From CAVSSX01 sp963730735 (GTDB lineage Bacteria; Actinomycetota; Acidimicrobiia; Acidimicrobiales; RAAP-2), in contig CAVSSX010000012.1 in assembly GCA_963730735.1 (NCBI GenBank), forward strand, positions 62,001 to 126,000: 64,000 nucleotides of DNA, given 5' to 3'. The notes beneath the pieces were generated by a model that ran no database searches, was not told the origin of the DNA, and was given only the letters and a program-made list of their open reading frames with translations. Shown in pieces: positions 28,772-37,508 of the stretch. Numbering within the stretch: the first letter of the stretch is position 1; every line of letters begins with the position of its first letter. The position numbers were made by a program, and so were the translations under genes.

Positions 28772-29434
28772 TCAGGCTCGGCGGGCGGCCCGGGCCAGCG
28801 CTTCGGCCAGGGAAAAATCGGCCAGGGAGTCGACGACCACGTCGGCGACCGAGAAGTCGAGCGGACGGGTGAGCTCGTGCGGCACGGCCACGGTGAATAG
28901 CCCTGCGGCCACCGCCGAGGTCACACCGTGCGGCGAGTCCTCGACCGCCACCGAGCGGCCGGGATCGGCGCCGAGCTCCTGGCACGCCGTCAGGTAGGGG
29001 TCGGGCGCCGGCTTGACGGCCAGGCCGTCGCGTCGGCACACCAAGGCGACGAAGCAGGGCCGCAAGCCGAGGTCGTCGAGGTGCCCCTCGACCCACTCCA
29101 CGGGCGAGGACGAGGCGATGCCGACCGGCAGACCCAGTACCGCGGCGTCGTCCAGCCATCGGCGCACCCCCGGGCGCGGGCCGAGCCTCGCGTGGAGCTC
29201 GTCGCGGTGCTGCCGGCGGCGCTCGTGGTGCCGGGCCTCGATGGGCCGACCCAGCCGGGTCTCGAGCTCGGCCTCGGGATCGAACGACTCGACGGCGCCG
29301 ATCGTGCGCTGCCACGCCGCCAGGTCGAGGTCATGGCCGTGGTCCCGCCACAGCTCGGCCCACGCCAGGTAGTTGGACTGCTCGGTATCGAGGATCGTCC
29401 CGTCGAAGTCGAGCACCAGGCACGGCCCACCCAC
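28772..29434 (-). CDS. HAD family hydrolase, beta-phosphoglucomutase-like
   Basis: About 220 residues with motif I LVLDFDGTILDTEQSNYLAW (nucleophile and general acid Asp pair), motif II GIASSSPVEWVEGHL, motif III lysine in LAVKPAPDPY and motif IV VEDSPHGVTSAVAAG. It is a phosphatase or phosphomutase acting on a small phosphorylated substrate. The frame is open into the upstream DUF2277 gene, but a GTG at 29434 directly before GGPCLVLDFDG is the natural start. Confidence 0.85.
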   Translation of the reverse strand: MGGPCLVLDFDGTILDTEQSNYLAWAELWRDHGHDLDLAAWQRTIGAVESFDPEAELETRLGRPIEARHHERRRQHRDELHARLGPRPGVRRWLDDAAVLGLPVGIASSSPVEWVEGHLDDLGLRPCFVALVCRRDGLAVKPAPDPYLTACQELGADPGRSVAVEDSPHGVTSAVAAGLFTVAVPHELTRPLDFSVADVVVDSLADFSLAEALARAARRA

Positions 29435-29489
29435 CGCTCCAGCATCGCAGGCCGGCGGGCCACCCCGTCCCGGCTCGAGGAAGGTCGGC

Positions 29490-29743
29490 TCAGCCGGCGG
29501 CGAGCGCCCGTCGACGCAGCGGCGGCAGGGTCGGCGGGGGCTGGCGACGAGGCGGAGTGCGGCCAACAGGGCCTCCGACGCCTCGGTCACCTTGCGGACG
29601 GCTTCCTCGAACGCCTGCTCGGTGGCGGCCGAGGTGGCCTGCACGCCGCTGATCTTGCGGACGAACTGCCGGGCGGCCGCCTCGATCTCCTCGGGGGTGG
29701 CCGCAGGCTCGAGCCCGCGGAGGGTGGTGATGTTCCGGCACAT
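29490..29743 (-). CDS. DUF2277 protein, frameshifted near the C terminus
   Basis: Starts MCRNITTLRGLEPAATPEEI, then EAAARQFVRKISGV and AFEEAVRKVTEASEALLAAL, the exact profile of the small DUF2277 family (about 85 residues, unknown function). A one-base change near 29555 leads to a basic Pro-rich tail RRQPPPTLPPLRRRALAAG and a stop at 29490. The unrepaired frame would fuse it to the HAD hydrolase, which I regard as an artefact. Confidence 0.75.
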
Positions 29744-29908
29744 GCCACCAGGCTATCGGGACCGGTCCGCGCGGATCACGGGCCGACGCGCGTCGCCGCC
29801 GAACTGCCGTGGGGGAATCACAGTAGTGGTGAGTGGCCCGGCCGGCAAATCCGTGACGATCGTCGAGCAGGCGGCCGGTGGCCGACGCCGAGGCGAGGGG
29901 ACGACACG

Positions 29909-30492
29909 ATGCCGCAGACCATCGACAGCAGCGCACCGGCACCGAGCCGACCTGGACCGGGCGCTCGTCCGGGCACATCCTCGAACATCGCCCACGAGTA
30001 CCCCTGGAAGCTGCAGGAGACCGGACTACTCGGCCTTCGGCTCGACGACCAGCGCGCCCACCGACTGCACGTCTGGGCGCCGGACCTGGCGTCGGCCCCC
30101 GGTCATCCACGATCACCCCTACGACTTCGTGTCCCGGATCATCGTCGGCGAGCTGACCAACGTCCGCTACCTGGAGGACCCGGCCGGCGTCGCCTACCTG
30201 CGGGAGCGCTACGTGCCCGGGGCCGAGGACCGTCGGACGGCCGACGTCGCCCGCCTCTCGGCGACCGAGACCACCTACCGGGAGGGTGACGAGTACGCCC
30301 AGGCGGCCCACGAGCTCCACGACAGCCGCCAACTCCCGGGGACGGTCACCGCCCTCACGATGACGTGGCGGGAACCCGACCGCCTGACGGTCTGCCGCCC
30401 CGACGGCGCGCCCTGGGTCTCGGGGGCCGTCCCGACCGGCGACGCCCGAGGAGGTCGACCGCATCACGCGGACGGCGCTGGCCTGGTTCTGA
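29909..30492 (+). CDS. Conserved cupin-like protein, frameshifted
   Basis: Reads EYPWKLQETGLLGLRLDDQR and HRLHVWAPDLASAP, then after a frame change near 30100 VIHDHPYDFVSRIIVGELTN, YLRERYVPGAEDRR and AHELHDSRQLPGTVTALTMT, and after another near 30450 EEVDRITRTALAWF. The HDHPYDF and HELHD histidines in a beta-rich chain of about 194 residues resemble a metal-binding cupin. Function unknown. Confidence 0.6.
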
Positions 30493-30566
30493 GCCGCCGG
30501 CCCCGGCCGCCAGTCCGATCGCCCGATCCGTAGTGTGGGTCGGGGACGGCACACGGGAGGCGACAG

Positions 30567-30983
30567 ATGCGGTGCAGCGCACGGCACCTACTGGCCGCGT
30601 CGGCCTCGCCCTGGTCACGACATCGGGGCGGCGGTCGCCACCACTCCCCTCGGCCGCGGCGACCACCTGCCGTCCGAGCGCCCGGCTCCTCTGCGTGTCG
30701 CCCGGGTCGCATCGGGCCACCGTCCGGCTCCGGGTCGGTCAACGGCTCACGGCCACTCCGGCCGACTCCGGCCTTCCGGTGGAGCCCCGCCCGGGTCGTC
30801 GGCCCGTCGGTGCTGGTCCGCACCGGGCGCCGCCCGGTCGCGGTGCCCCGGTGACTCGTTCCGGGCGGTCAGGGTGGGCCGGACCACGGTGCGTGTCGGA
30901 CGGGACGGCCCGGTGCCCGGGCCACCAGGCGTGCCCCGCACCTCGCCGCCGAGTGGTCGGCGACCGTCGTCGTCGGCCGATGA
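30567..30983 (+). CDS. Possible small exported protein, heavily frame-shifted
   Basis: Piecing frames together: MRCSARHLLAASA, LALVTTSG, SHRATVRLRVGQRLT, FRWSPARVVGPSVLVRTG, FRAVRVGRTTVRVGRDG and finally HLAAEWSATVVVGR with a TGA at 30981-30983. The alternating-strand pattern VRLRVGQRL...FRAVRVGRTTVRV with a hydrophobic start is that of small secreted beta-domain proteins. At least four frame changes would be needed, so the call is weak; otherwise this 500-base gap holds nothing. Confidence 0.35.
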
Positions 30984-31009
30984 ACGACCGGACGCCGGAT
31001 CGCCGACGA

Positions 31010-31459
31010 CTACTCGACCTCGGCCCGCACCCGCTCCAACGTCGTGCGCATGCCCCGCCGGTTGGTCTTGCCCCGGGACCAGCCGAAGAGCTTCCAGTAG
31101 AGCCGGAGTGGCAGGGCGTTGGCCAGGTCGAACGACTCGGTGACGTCGGTCCCGTCGCCGGCCGGCTGGAGGTGGTAGCCCCAGATGCTCAGCGGCTTGT
31201 CGCTCGGGCCGACCCCGAAGGTGAACGAGCGGCCGGGCTCGCACTCGCGGACCGTGCACGTGGTCCAGTAGACGGGGCCCTTGCCGTTGCGCTTCACGTG
31301 GCCCCGGAACTTCGCCCCGGGCGCCGGTCCGGTCGCCCCTTCCAGCCATTCGGCCTCGAACGTCTCGGGGCTGTAGCTCCCGATCCGGGTGACGTCGCTC
31401 AGGAGCCCCCAGATCTTCTCGGGTGTCGCCTTCATGTGGACGGTCTCTTCGAGGAGCAC
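31010..31459 (-). CDS. SRPBCC (START-like) family protein
   Basis: About 149 residues of polyketide-cyclase/START fold: VVLLEETVHMKATPEKIWGL, FEAEWLEGATGPAPGAKFRG, VYWTTCTVRECEPGRSFTFG and YHLQPAGDGTDVTESFDLAN. Such proteins bind or cyclise hydrophobic ligands. GTG at 31459 is chosen because LLEETVHM is conserved in the fold's first strand; ATG at 31435 is the alternative. Confidence 0.78.
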   Translation of the reverse strand: MLLEETVHMKATPEKIWGLLSDVTRIGSYSPETFEAEWLEGATGPAPGAKFRGHVKRNGKGPVYWTTCTVRECEPGRSFTFGVGPSDKPLSIWGYHLQPAGDGTDVTESFDLANALPLRLYWKLFGWSRGKTNRRGMRTTLERVRAEVE

Positions 31460-31499
31460 GACCCACCCTACGTCCGGCGGTGCCGGGGCCCCGGTCGGG

Positions 31500-32330
31500 T
31501 CAGTCGGCCGCCGGCAGGGTGTCGGGGTGGGGCACCATCCGGGTGTCGCTCCAGAGCTCGCCCTCGGGGACCCCGCCCGCCCTCTCGGTCCAGGCCCAGC
31601 AGCGCCAGAGCAGCCGGCCCGGCGTGGTGTAGCCGTCCCGGCCGTGGGCCATCCTCGTGTTGTCGATGGCCAGGGCCTCGCCGGCCCCCAGCTCGAAGCG
31701 CTCGGCCAGGGCACCCACGGCGTCGAGGATCCCCTGCCACAGCGTGAGGAGGCGGTCGACCCGGGCCGGGTCGGGATCGTCGTCGCGCGGCCGGACGTCG
31801 AGCGAGCGCCGGACCGCCGAGAGCCCACCGGGCAGCGGCAGGGCGATCGGGCCGACGGCGGGGAGGCCGCCGGGGGCGCTCTGGTCGACGGCGTGGCCGG
31901 TGACGAACGCCGCCAGCTCGCGCCCCTCGGCCGAGCGGTCGAGCTCGACCAGGAGCCGCTGTTGGTCGACCAGGAACGACCCGCCGTCGCCCGGGCTCGG
32001 GACCGAGCACAGCAGGAAGAACACGTCCGGGGCCTGCGCGCCGTAGGAGAACCCGTCGGTGTGCAGCGGCAGCATCCGGCGGGCGGCGTCGGCCGTCAGC
32101 CGCCGGTCGACCCCTCCCCCGTCGGTCACCTCGATCGGATGGCCGGCCGCCACCAACCGGGGGCCGAGGACCAGCGCCGCCAGCTCCTCGGCGTTCGCTT
32201 CGGCGGTCCCGAGGCCGCCCAGCACGGCCGCCCCCCGTTCGAACACCAGCGCTCGGGCCCGGGCCGGATCGGCCGTGCGCTCGGGGACGACGGCGCAGGC
32301 CCGGGCGAGGGCCCCGAGGTCGAAGCTCAT
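31500..32330 (-). CDS. TauD/TfdA-like Fe(II)/2-oxoglutarate dioxygenase
   Basis: An intact 276-residue protein with the iron ligands His and Asp in LPLHTDGFSYG, the distal His in IDNTRMAHGRDGY and the 2-oxoglutarate arginine probably in GRLLWRCWAWTERAGG. The usual TauD lid VFERGAAVLGGLG region is present. Substrate unknown; it begins 41 bases after the upstream acetyltransferase and may be the last gene of the leuA transcript. Confidence 0.8.
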   Translation of the reverse strand: MSFDLGALARACAVVPERTADPARARALVFERGAAVLGGLGTAEANAEELAALVLGPRLVAAGHPIEVTDGGGVDRRLTADAARRMLPLHTDGFSYGAQAPDVFFLLCSVPSPGDGGSFLVDQQRLLVELDRSAEGRELAAFVTGHAVDQSAPGGLPAVGPIALPLPGGLSAVRRSLDVRPRDDDPDPARVDRLLTLWQGILDAVGALAERFELGAGEALAIDNTRMAHGRDGYTTPGRLLWRCWAWTERAGGVPEGELWSDTRMVPHPDTLPAAD

Positions 32331-32370
32331 CGCCGGCCGGTCCGGGTCGGCGCCGTCACCGACCGTCCGG

Positions 32371-32865
32371 TCACGCGTCCTCCAGCCAGCGGTAGCGGGT
32401 CCAGCCCTCGACCGGTCGGGCGCCCATCGAGCGGTAGAGGGTGAGGGCCCGCTCGTTCCAGTCGAGCACGTCCCACTCGACCCGGCCGTCGGTCCGCGAC
32501 CGCAGGTGCTCGAGCAGGACCCGGGCGATGCCCTGGCGGCGGAAGTCCGGCCGCACGAACAGGTCCTCGAGCCAGATGCCCGGCCGGCCGAGGAACGTGG
32601 AGAACGTCGGGTACCACAACGCCATTCCGGCGACCGTCGCCTCGGGCGATGGGGTCCCGGTCTCGTCGGGCGCCACCGTGGCCAGGCTCACCCGGACGAA
32701 CGCCTCCTGCCCGACGATGGCCGACCGCAGGTCGTCGACGGTGCAGACCACCTGGTCGGCCAGCTCCTCGAACGCCGCCAGCTCCCCGATCATGGCCAGC
32801 ACCTCGCCCAGGTCGTCCTCGCCGGCCTCCCGGATGGCGACCGTCACCGGCTCCGTCCCGCTCAC
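32371..32865 (-). CDS. GNAT family N-acetyltransferase (spermidine/thialysine acetyltransferase-like)
   Basis: About 164 residues: VAIREAGEDDLGEVLAMIGE, WYPTFSTFLGRPGIWLEDLF with acetyl-CoA loop RPDFRRQGIARVLLEHL, and VLDWNERALTLYRSMGARPV. The ending pattern and FSTFLGRPG..LEDL are those of the SAT-like subfamily acting on polyamine or lysine-like amines. Its GTG overlaps the methyltransferase stop by GTGA. Confidence 0.82.
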   Translation of the reverse strand: MSGTEPVTVAIREAGEDDLGEVLAMIGELAAFEELADQVVCTVDDLRSAIVGQEAFVRVSLATVAPDETGTPSPEATVAGMALWYPTFSTFLGRPGIWLEDLFVRPDFRRQGIARVLLEHLRSRTDGRVEWDVLDWNERALTLYRSMGARPVEGWTRYRWLEDA

Positions 32866-33579
32866 CAGGGCCGGGCCCCGTCGGCCGTCGACCGGTCGCC
32901 GGGCGCCCAGGCGGCGAGCACGGCGAAGCGGTGGCGCTTGAAGCACAGGTCGACGTGGGCGAAACCGGCTGCCTCGAGCCACCGGCACTGCTCGAACACC
33001 GGGACCGGGAGGTCGTGCGCCATCCGCTGGGCCGCCCCCTCGTGGGCCTCGGTCGAGGCGCCGAGCGCCGTGGTCTCGGTCAACCAACGCTGGTGGTAGG
33101 CGGCGTCGAGCTCCGGCGTCGGCCCGGCCACCTGCTCGGCGTTCACGAACACCCCGCCAGGCACCAGGACGTGGCACACCCGCTCGAAGAGCCGTCGCTT
33201 CTCGTCGTCCACCAGGTGGTGGATGGCCAGGGCCGACACCACGGCATCGAAGGGCCCCTCGGGCAGCTCGTCGGTGAGGTCGGCCGTCCGCACCTCGGCC
33301 TCGATATGGCGATCGGCCAGGTGCTCCCGGGCGAGGGCCAGCATGGCCGGCGAGACGTCCACCAGGCAGAGCGACACGTCCGGGCGCACGGCGGCGATGA
33401 GCAGCGAGAGCAGCCCCGTGCCCGCCCCGAGGTCGAGGACGCGAGCGCCCTGCTGCAGGCCGCCGGTGGCCACGTCGACGGCGATGCCGTAGAAGTCGTC
33501 GAACCCCGGGATGAGCTGGCGGCGCGACGCTGTCGTAGCTGCCGGCGGTGGCGTCGAACGCCTCGGCGACGGTGGTCAC
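32862..33579 (-). CDS. Class I SAM-dependent methyltransferase, frameshifted
   Basis: About 238 residues: VTTVAEAFDATAGSYDS, then after a frame change near 33522 RRQLIPGFDDFYGIAVD, motif I ARVLDLGAGTGLLSLLIAAV, acidic LVDVSP, FDAVVSALAIHHLVDDEKRR and VLVPGGVFVNAEQV. UbiE/tellurite-type methyltransferase of unknown substrate. Its GTG overlaps the leuA stop (GTGA), so it is translationally coupled to leuA. Confidence 0.82.
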
Positions 33580-35336
33580 GCCGGCTCCCCGGCGGGCGAC
33601 GCCGACCCGGCCCCCGAGAGCTGCCGGTTGGCCGCGCTGACGACGGCCGAGAGCGAGGCGTCGAGGATGCTCGAGTCCATGCCGACCCCCCACCAGGTCC
33701 GGCCGTCGGGTGCCTGGGCCTCCACGTAGGCCACGGCCGAGGCGCCGCTCCCCGAGGTGAGGGCGTGCTCCCGGTAGTCCTTCACCTCGAAGTCCACTCC
33801 GAGGTCCTGGCGCAGGCCGGCCAGGAGGGCGTCGATGGGACCGTTCCCCTCCCCCTTGACCGTCGTGTGACGCCCGTCGACCAGCAGCTGGGCCACCACC
33901 ACGGTGTGCCGGGCGCCGGTGGTGACCTCGCTGCCGATCAGCCGGAGGCCGGCGTCCTCGGGCAGGTAGGTCTCGCTGAAGACCTCCCACATCTCGGCCG
34001 GCTGGATCACCGTGCCGCTCCGCTCGGTCACCGCCTGGACCCGCTTGGAGAACTCCACCTGGAGGCTGCGGGGCAGGTCGAGACCGTGCTCGGCGTCCAT
34101 CAGGTAGGCCACGCCGCCCTTCCCCGACTGGCTGTTGACCTGGATGATCGCCTCGTAGGTGCGCCCGACGTGCTTGGGGTCGATGGGCAGGTACGGCACC
34201 TCCCAGGTGTCGTAGTCGGTCCCGATGGCCGTCATCCCCTTCTTGATGGCGTCCTGGTGGGAGCCCGAGAAGGCGGTGTAGACGAGGTCGCCGGTGTAGG
34301 GGTGGCGGGGGTGCACCGGCATCTTGGTGGCGAACTCGGCCACCCGGCGCACCCGGTCGATGTCGCCGAAGTCGAGCCCCGGGTCGATGCCCTGGCTGAA
34401 CAGGTTGAGGGCCAACGTGACGACGTCGACGTTGCCGGTGCGCTCACCGTTGCCGAACAACGTGCCCTCGACCCGGTCGACGCCGGCCAGCACGGCCAGC
34501 TCGGCCGCCGCCACCGCCGTCCCCCGGTCGTTGTGGGGGTGCACGCTGAGGATCACCGAGTCGCGCTGCTTGATGGTCCGCCCGAACCACTCGAGCACGT
34601 CGGCGTAGACGTTGGGCGAGTACTGCTCGACCGTGTTGGGGAGGTTCAGGATGATCGGACGCTCGGGGGTCGGCTCGATGACGTCCATCACCGCCTCGCA
34701 GATCTCGATGGCGAAGTCGGGCTCGGTCCCCATGAAGCTCTCGGGCGAGTACTCGTAGCGGACCTCGGTGCCCACCAGCGTCGACTCGAGGCTCCGGCAC
34801 CGCCGGGCGGCGTTGACGGCGATGTCGATGATGCCCTGGCGGTCGAGCCCGAACACCACCCGCCGCTGGAGCGCCGAGGTCGAGTTGTAGAAGTGGACGA
34901 TGGCCCGGGGCGCCCCGACCAGCGACTCGAACGTCCGGTCGATCAGCTCGTCCCGGCACTGGGTGAGCACCTGGATCGCCACGCCCTCGGGGATCAGGCC
35001 ACCGTCGATGATCTGGCGCTGGAAGTCGAAGTCGGGTTGCGAGGCGGCCGGGAACCCGACCTCGATCTCGCGGAAGCCGATGGCGCAGAGCTCCTCGAAC
35101 AACGCCATCTTGCGCTCGGGGTCCATCGGGTCGATCAGTGCCTGGTTGCCGTCCCGCAGGTCCACGCTGGCCCAGCGGGGGGCGTGGGTGAACTCCCGGT
35201 CGGGCCAGGTGCGGTCGGGCAGCTGCATCGGTACGTGGCTCCGGTACAGGCCGAAGGGCATGGGCGAGGGGTCGCAGGGCAGCGCCAGGCGCTGCGGTGC
35301 GGCATCGCCCGTCGTGCTGGTGTGTGCTCCGCTCAT
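33576..35336 (-). CDS. leuA: 2-isopropylmalate synthase (actinobacterial type)
   Basis: An intact 586-residue enzyme: WASVDLRDGNQALIDPMDPE (the DRDGNQ-like metal region), FREIEVGFPAASQPDFDF, YEYSPESFMGTEPDFAIEIC, LNLPNTVEQYSPNVYADVLE, SVHPHNDRGTAVAAAELAVL, LFGNGERTGNVDVVTLALN and the C-terminal regulatory domain with KGEGNGPIDALLAGL. It condenses acetyl-CoA and 2-ketoisovalerate and is normally inhibited by leucine. AGAGGGAG precedes the ATG. A Leu-rich leader peptide and terminator lie upstream, adding attenuation. Confidence 0.96.
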   Translation of the reverse strand: MSGAHTSTTGDAAPQRLALPCDPSPMPFGLYRSHVPMQLPDRTWPDREFTHAPRWASVDLRDGNQALIDPMDPERKMALFEELCAIGFREIEVGFPAASQPDFDFQRQIIDGGLIPEGVAIQVLTQCRDELIDRTFESLVGAPRAIVHFYNSTSALQRRVVFGLDRQGIIDIAVNAARRCRSLESTLVGTEVRYEYSPESFMGTEPDFAIEICEAVMDVIEPTPERPIILNLPNTVEQYSPNVYADVLEWFGRTIKQRDSVILSVHPHNDRGTAVAAAELAVLAGVDRVEGTLFGNGERTGNVDVVTLALNLFSQGIDPGLDFGDIDRVRRVAEFATKMPVHPRHPYTGDLVYTAFSGSHQDAIKKGMTAIGTDYDTWEVPYLPIDPKHVGRTYEAIIQVNSQSGKGGVAYLMDAEHGLDLPRSLQVEFSKRVQAVTERSGTVIQPAEMWEVFSETYLPEDAGLRLIGSEVTTGARHTVVVAQLLVDGRHTTVKGEGNGPIDALLAGLRQDLGVDFEVKDYREHALTSGSGASAVAYVEAQAPDGRTWWGVGMDSSILDASLSAVVSAANRQLSGAGSASPAGEPA

Positions 35337-35402
35337 GGTGGACTCCCTCTAACGGCCCCGGCCACTGCTCGTCGACGTCCCCGCCACCCGTCTCCGCCCA
35401 AC

Positions 35403-35462
35403 AAAAAACCTCCTGGCCACGAGGGCGCAGGAGGTTGCGGGCGAACGCATGTGGCGTTCGCC
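35403..35462 (-). terminator. Attenuator of leuA (two hairpins and U6)
   Basis: Minus strand: a 9-bp stem GGCGAACGC/GCGTTCGCC (35454-35462 with 35440-35448), then AACCTCCTG paired with CAGGAGGTT (35428-35436 with 35407-35415), running into six U residues (35403-35408). It ends 66 bases upstream of the leuA ATG. The first stem starts 2 bases after the leader stop codon. Confidence 0.85.
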
Positions 35463-35463
35463 G

Positions 35464-35502
35464 TCAGGTAAGCAGCAGGTCCGAGTTCGGTGCTTCGTAC
35501 AT
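35464..35502 (-). CDS. Leader peptide MYEAPNSDLLLT of leuA
   Basis: A 12-codon frame with three consecutive leucine codons (CTG CTG CTT) just before ACC TGA, followed at once by the attenuator hairpins. This is the classical arrangement in which ribosomes stalling for charged tRNA-Leu prevent terminator formation. A purine-rich GGAGGG lies directly before the ATG. Confidence 0.85.
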   Translation of the reverse strand: MYEAPNSDLLLT

Positions 35503-35511
35503 TGCCCTCCA

Positions 35512-35540
35512 ACTGTGCCAGCACCACCGAGCCCCGTCAA
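35512..35540 (-). promoter_or_regulatory. Promoter of the leuA leader transcript
   Basis: Minus strand: -35 TTGACG (35535-35540), 17-bp spacer, -10 CACAGT (35512-35517). The leader ATG is 9 bases after the -10 box, so the transcript has almost no 5' leader. Confidence 0.6.
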
Positions 35541-35591
35541 CCCACCCCGACCGACCGCCGGTCGTCCCGTGCCACCACTACGCTGCGCCGC

Positions 35592-35753
35592 ATGCGACGT
35601 TTCCTCTTGGTGCTGGTCCTGGCGGCCACGGTGGCCACGGTGGTGGCCGCCCTGCGGTCGCGCCGATCGCGGGGCGTCGGCCCGCACGGCGGCGGCACGC
35701 CGGTCAGCTTCGATACCTGGCCCGAGGTGCCCCGGGCGCCCGCCGCCGCCTGA
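35592..35753 (+). CDS. Small single-pass membrane protein, unknown
   Basis: 53 residues: MRRFLLVLVLAATVATVVAA forms one membrane helix, followed by RSRRSRG and a short tail with PVSFDTWPEVPRAP. Small proteins with this helix plus SFDTWP-type tail occur in actinobacteria without known role. Divergent from leuA. Confidence 0.6.
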   Translation: MRRFLLVLVLAATVATVVAALRSRRSRGVGPHGGGTPVSFDTWPEVPRAPAAA

Positions 35754-35787
35754 ACCTCCGCCGCCGACCTGGTCGGCGCCCGGTGGC

Positions 35788-37365
35788 TCAGAGGGAGATG
35801 CGGTGGAGGTCGAGGATGCTCTCGTCCCCCCGGAGCCGGTCGAGGACCGAGTCGCTCACCGGCTTGTCGGTGGCCAGGACCATCAACGCCGTGCTGGCCC
35901 CGTCGCCCCGGCTCGGGCCGACGGCCATCGACGAGATGGAGAGACCGGCCTCACCGAGCACCACGCCGACCAGGCCGATCACGCCGGGTCGGTCGTCGTT
36001 GCGGACCACCAGCATGTGCGGCGACGGCGGGACCTCGACCGAGTGGTCGTCCACCATCACCACCCGGGGCTCGGCCCGCACGCCGGCCCCGGTCAGGGTG
36101 CCGGCCACGGCGTGGGTGCCCGAGCGCAGCACCACCAGGTTCTTGTAGTCGTGCGAGGTGGTGGTCGAGGTCTCCCGGACCTCGAGGCCCCGCTGTTCGG
36201 CCAGCTGGGGGGCGTTCACGTAGGAGACGGGCTCCTCGGTCGAGCTGGCGAAGAGGCCCTTCAGCACCGACAGGGTCAGGATCCCGGTGCCGGCGCCGGC
36301 CAGGTCGCCCTGGTACTCGACCTCGAGACCGTCGGGCAGCGAGTCGTGCAGCCCGCCGAAGAACCGGCCGAGCTGCTCGGCCAAGGGCATGAACGGTCGC
36401 ACCGTCTCCGACACGTCGGTGGCGGCGACGTTGACGGCGTACGGGACGAAGTCCCCGGCCAGGGCGAGCACCAACTGCTCGCCGATCGTCACCCCGGCCT
36501 TGTCCTGGGCCTCGGCGGTCGAGGCGCCGAGGTGGGGGGCGACGACGACCGAGCTCAGCTCGAACAGCGGCGACTCGGTGGTCGGCTCCTTGGCGAACAC
36601 GTCGAGGCCGGCGCCCTGGACGTTGCCGTCCCGGATGGCCTCGGCGAGGGCCTCCTCGTCGACGATGCCGCCCCGGCCGGCGTTGATGATCCGGATGCCC
36701 GGCTTGGCCTTGGCCAGCAGGTCACGACCGATCAGCCCGATGGTCTCGGGGGTCTTGACGGCGTGGACCGTCACGAAGTCCGACTCGGCGATGAGCTCGT
36801 CGAGCGTGCGCAGCTCGACGTTCATGTGGCGGGCCCGGTCGGCCGACACGTAGGGGTCGTAGGCGATCAGCTGCATGCCGAAGGCCAGCGCCCGCTGGGC
36901 CACCAGGGCGCCGATGCGGCCGAGGCCGACGATGCCCAGGGTCTTGCCGTGCAGCTCGACGCCCTCCCACTTCGACCGCTCCCACTTCCCGGCCACCAGG
37001 GCCGAGTGGGCCTGGGGAATGTTGCGGGCCTGGGCCAGCAGCAGGGCCATGGCCTGCTCGGCCGCCGACAGGATGTTCGAGGTGGGGGCGTTGACCACCA
37101 TCACGCCCCGGGCGGTGGCCGCCTCGACGTCGACGTTGTCGAGGCCGATGCCGGCCCGGCCGACCACGATCAGGTCGGTGGCCGCCGCCAGGACCTCGGC
37201 GGTGACCTGCGTCGAGGAGCGGATCACCAGGGCGTGGGCGCCCGGGATGGCGGCCACCAGCTCCTCGGGGCTGAGTCCCTCACGTACGTCGACCTCGTGG
37301 CCGGCCGCAGCCAGCTGGTCGAGCCCGCTCTGGGCGATCTTCTCCGTTACCAGTACCCGTGCCAC
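35788..37365 (-). CDS. serA: D-3-phosphoglycerate dehydrogenase
   Basis: An intact 525-residue actinobacterial-type SerA: VVGRAGIGLDNVDVEAATAR, the NAD motif GIVGLGRIGALVAQRAL, INAGRGGIVDEEAL, catalytic Glu in VFAKEPTTESPLF and His in APHLGASTAEAQ, then an intervening domain and a C-terminal ACT domain (LVVRNDDRPGVIGLVGVVLG). It opens the phosphorylated serine pathway; serC is encoded 1.4 kb away. No frame break. Confidence 0.96.
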   Translation of the reverse strand: MARVLVTEKIAQSGLDQLAAAGHEVDVREGLSPEELVAAIPGAHALVIRSSTQVTAEVLAAATDLIVVGRAGIGLDNVDVEAATARGVMVVNAPTSNILSAAEQAMALLLAQARNIPQAHSALVAGKWERSKWEGVELHGKTLGIVGLGRIGALVAQRALAFGMQLIAYDPYVSADRARHMNVELRTLDELIAESDFVTVHAVKTPETIGLIGRDLLAKAKPGIRIINAGRGGIVDEEALAEAIRDGNVQGAGLDVFAKEPTTESPLFELSSVVVAPHLGASTAEAQDKAGVTIGEQLVLALAGDFVPYAVNVAATDVSETVRPFMPLAEQLGRFFGGLHDSLPDGLEVEYQGDLAGAGTGILTLSVLKGLFASSTEEPVSYVNAPQLAEQRGLEVRETSTTTSHDYKNLVVLRSGTHAVAGTLTGAGVRAEPRVVMVDDHSVEVPPSPHMLVVRNDDRPGVIGLVGVVLGEAGLSISSMAVGPSRGDGASTALMVLATDKPVSDSVLDRLRGDESILDLHRISL

Positions 37366-37508
37366 CTCGGTGGTCTCCTCTCCGCCCCCGCTGTGTCCGT
37401 CAGTGTCGTCGCTGTCAGGGTCGTCCTGCCACCCGAGGTTCTACCCCCTCGGCCGCCGTTCACCCATCGCGGCACCCGGCGGGTGGCGGCGAGGGGCCGG
37501 AGCGTGCC

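Noticed and set aside
28772..29743. A fusion of DUF2277 with a HAD hydrolase in one uninterrupted frame
   Set aside because: DUF2277 is normally a short separate protein and a one-base change restores its natural end at 29490; the linker is the wrong-frame reading.
32649..35471. A plus-strand open frame of about 940 codons opposite leuA and its downstream genes
   Set aside because: Antisense shadow of intact leuA with no domain-like sequence.
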